In this document: positions 6,258-6,258 of the stretch, piece by piece
Layout of the letters: the number at the start of each line of letters is the position of its first letter
Position numbering within the stretch: the stretch's first letter is position 1
DNA from: Hydrogenothermus sp964516095
GTDB taxonomy: Bacteria; Aquificota; Aquificia; Aquificales; Hydrogenothermaceae
Reading direction: 5' to 3'
Assembly (NCBI GenBank): GCA_964516095.1
Contig: CAZEYS010000062.1
Location: 1 to 6,258 of the forward strand
DNA length: 6,258 nucleotides
Notes under the pieces: generated by a model
Databases searched by the model: none
Seen by the model: only the letters and a program-made list of their open reading frames with translations
What the model was told of the DNA's origin: nothing
Translations under genes and position numbers: made by a program

Positions 6258-6258
6258 T

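Larger units (their letters stand above)
6135..6258 (-). ncRNA. Probable omega RNA of the upstream tnpB element (3' part plus guide)
   Basis: In IS200/IS605 elements the 3' end of tnpB and the right end are made as an RNA that guides TnpB, with the guide read from DNA just past the element. Here 6181-6258 has 42 G/C of 78 bases in an otherwise AT-rich window, as expected for a structured RNA. Visible pairings are AGCTGG (6246-6241) with CCAGCT (6197-6192), TGGG/CCCA at 6226-6211, and the terminal hairpin 6158-6179. If the element ends at 6151, the guide begins TGGTTTATAATAG at 6150. The 5' end is outside the window, and the 16-base guide length used for the boundary is an assumption taken from the family. 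Confidence 0.55.
6151..6258 (-). mobile_element. Right end of an IS200/IS605-type (tnpB) element
   Basis: The element enters from the right edge and holds the tnpB C-terminus, a terminal hairpin and a closing GTTCAC (6156-6151, minus strand), a common right-end pattern in this family, where the end lies just past a hairpin. The sharp fall in GC beyond 6151 agrees with this boundary. Subtype, presence of tnpA, and the left end cannot be seen. Confidence 0.7.

Noticed and set aside
1..6258. Composite transposon carrying the central genes
   Set aside because: The central genes are core housekeeping genes in a widely conserved order, and IS200/IS605 elements are not known to form classic composite transposons.

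Overview
The window is AT-rich and comes from a Gram-negative bacterium, since it encodes the LPS-assembly protein LptD. The lysine/glutamate/isoleucine-rich proteins and the style of the TnpB protein recall the Aquificota, perhaps a Sulfurihydrogenibium or Persephonella relative. That placement is from memory of the families and is tentative.

Layout, left to right. At 1-929 (minus) lies the N-terminal 309 codons of a TnpB nuclease gene of an IS200/IS605-type element, running off the left edge. A 124-base spacer with the presumed element left end follows. Next is a minus-strand block transcribed miaA (tRNA i6A37 synthesis), then hfq (RNA chaperone), then hflX (ribosome-associated GTPase); this order is conserved widely, including in E. 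coli. Divergent from miaA across 68 bases is an IclR-family regulator gene, the only plus-strand gene. It converges on lptD with only 6 bases between the two stop codons. lptD (minus, TTG start with a clear Shine-Dalgarno) fills 4096-6105.

At 6151-6258 is the right end of a second IS200/IS605-type element in the same orientation as the first. It holds the last 33 codons of a tnpB, a terminal hairpin and the TTCAC end, and it is much richer in GC than its surroundings (42 of 78 bases at 6181-6258, against 12 of 60 at 6061-6120). This fits an overlapping omega RNA (the guide RNA of TnpB). Its guide would be read from the DNA just past the element, which here is the lptD promoter.

The most interesting points are: a likely hybrid promoter for lptD, with its -35 in the insertion-element end and a perfect TATAAT in host DNA; an omega RNA guide derived from that promoter; a tnpB with no room for a tnpA beside it; an Hfq lacking the basic rim arginines; and an LptD with only three cysteines. 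No rRNA, tRNA or CRISPR array was seen, and no gene-free stretch exceeds 300 bases.
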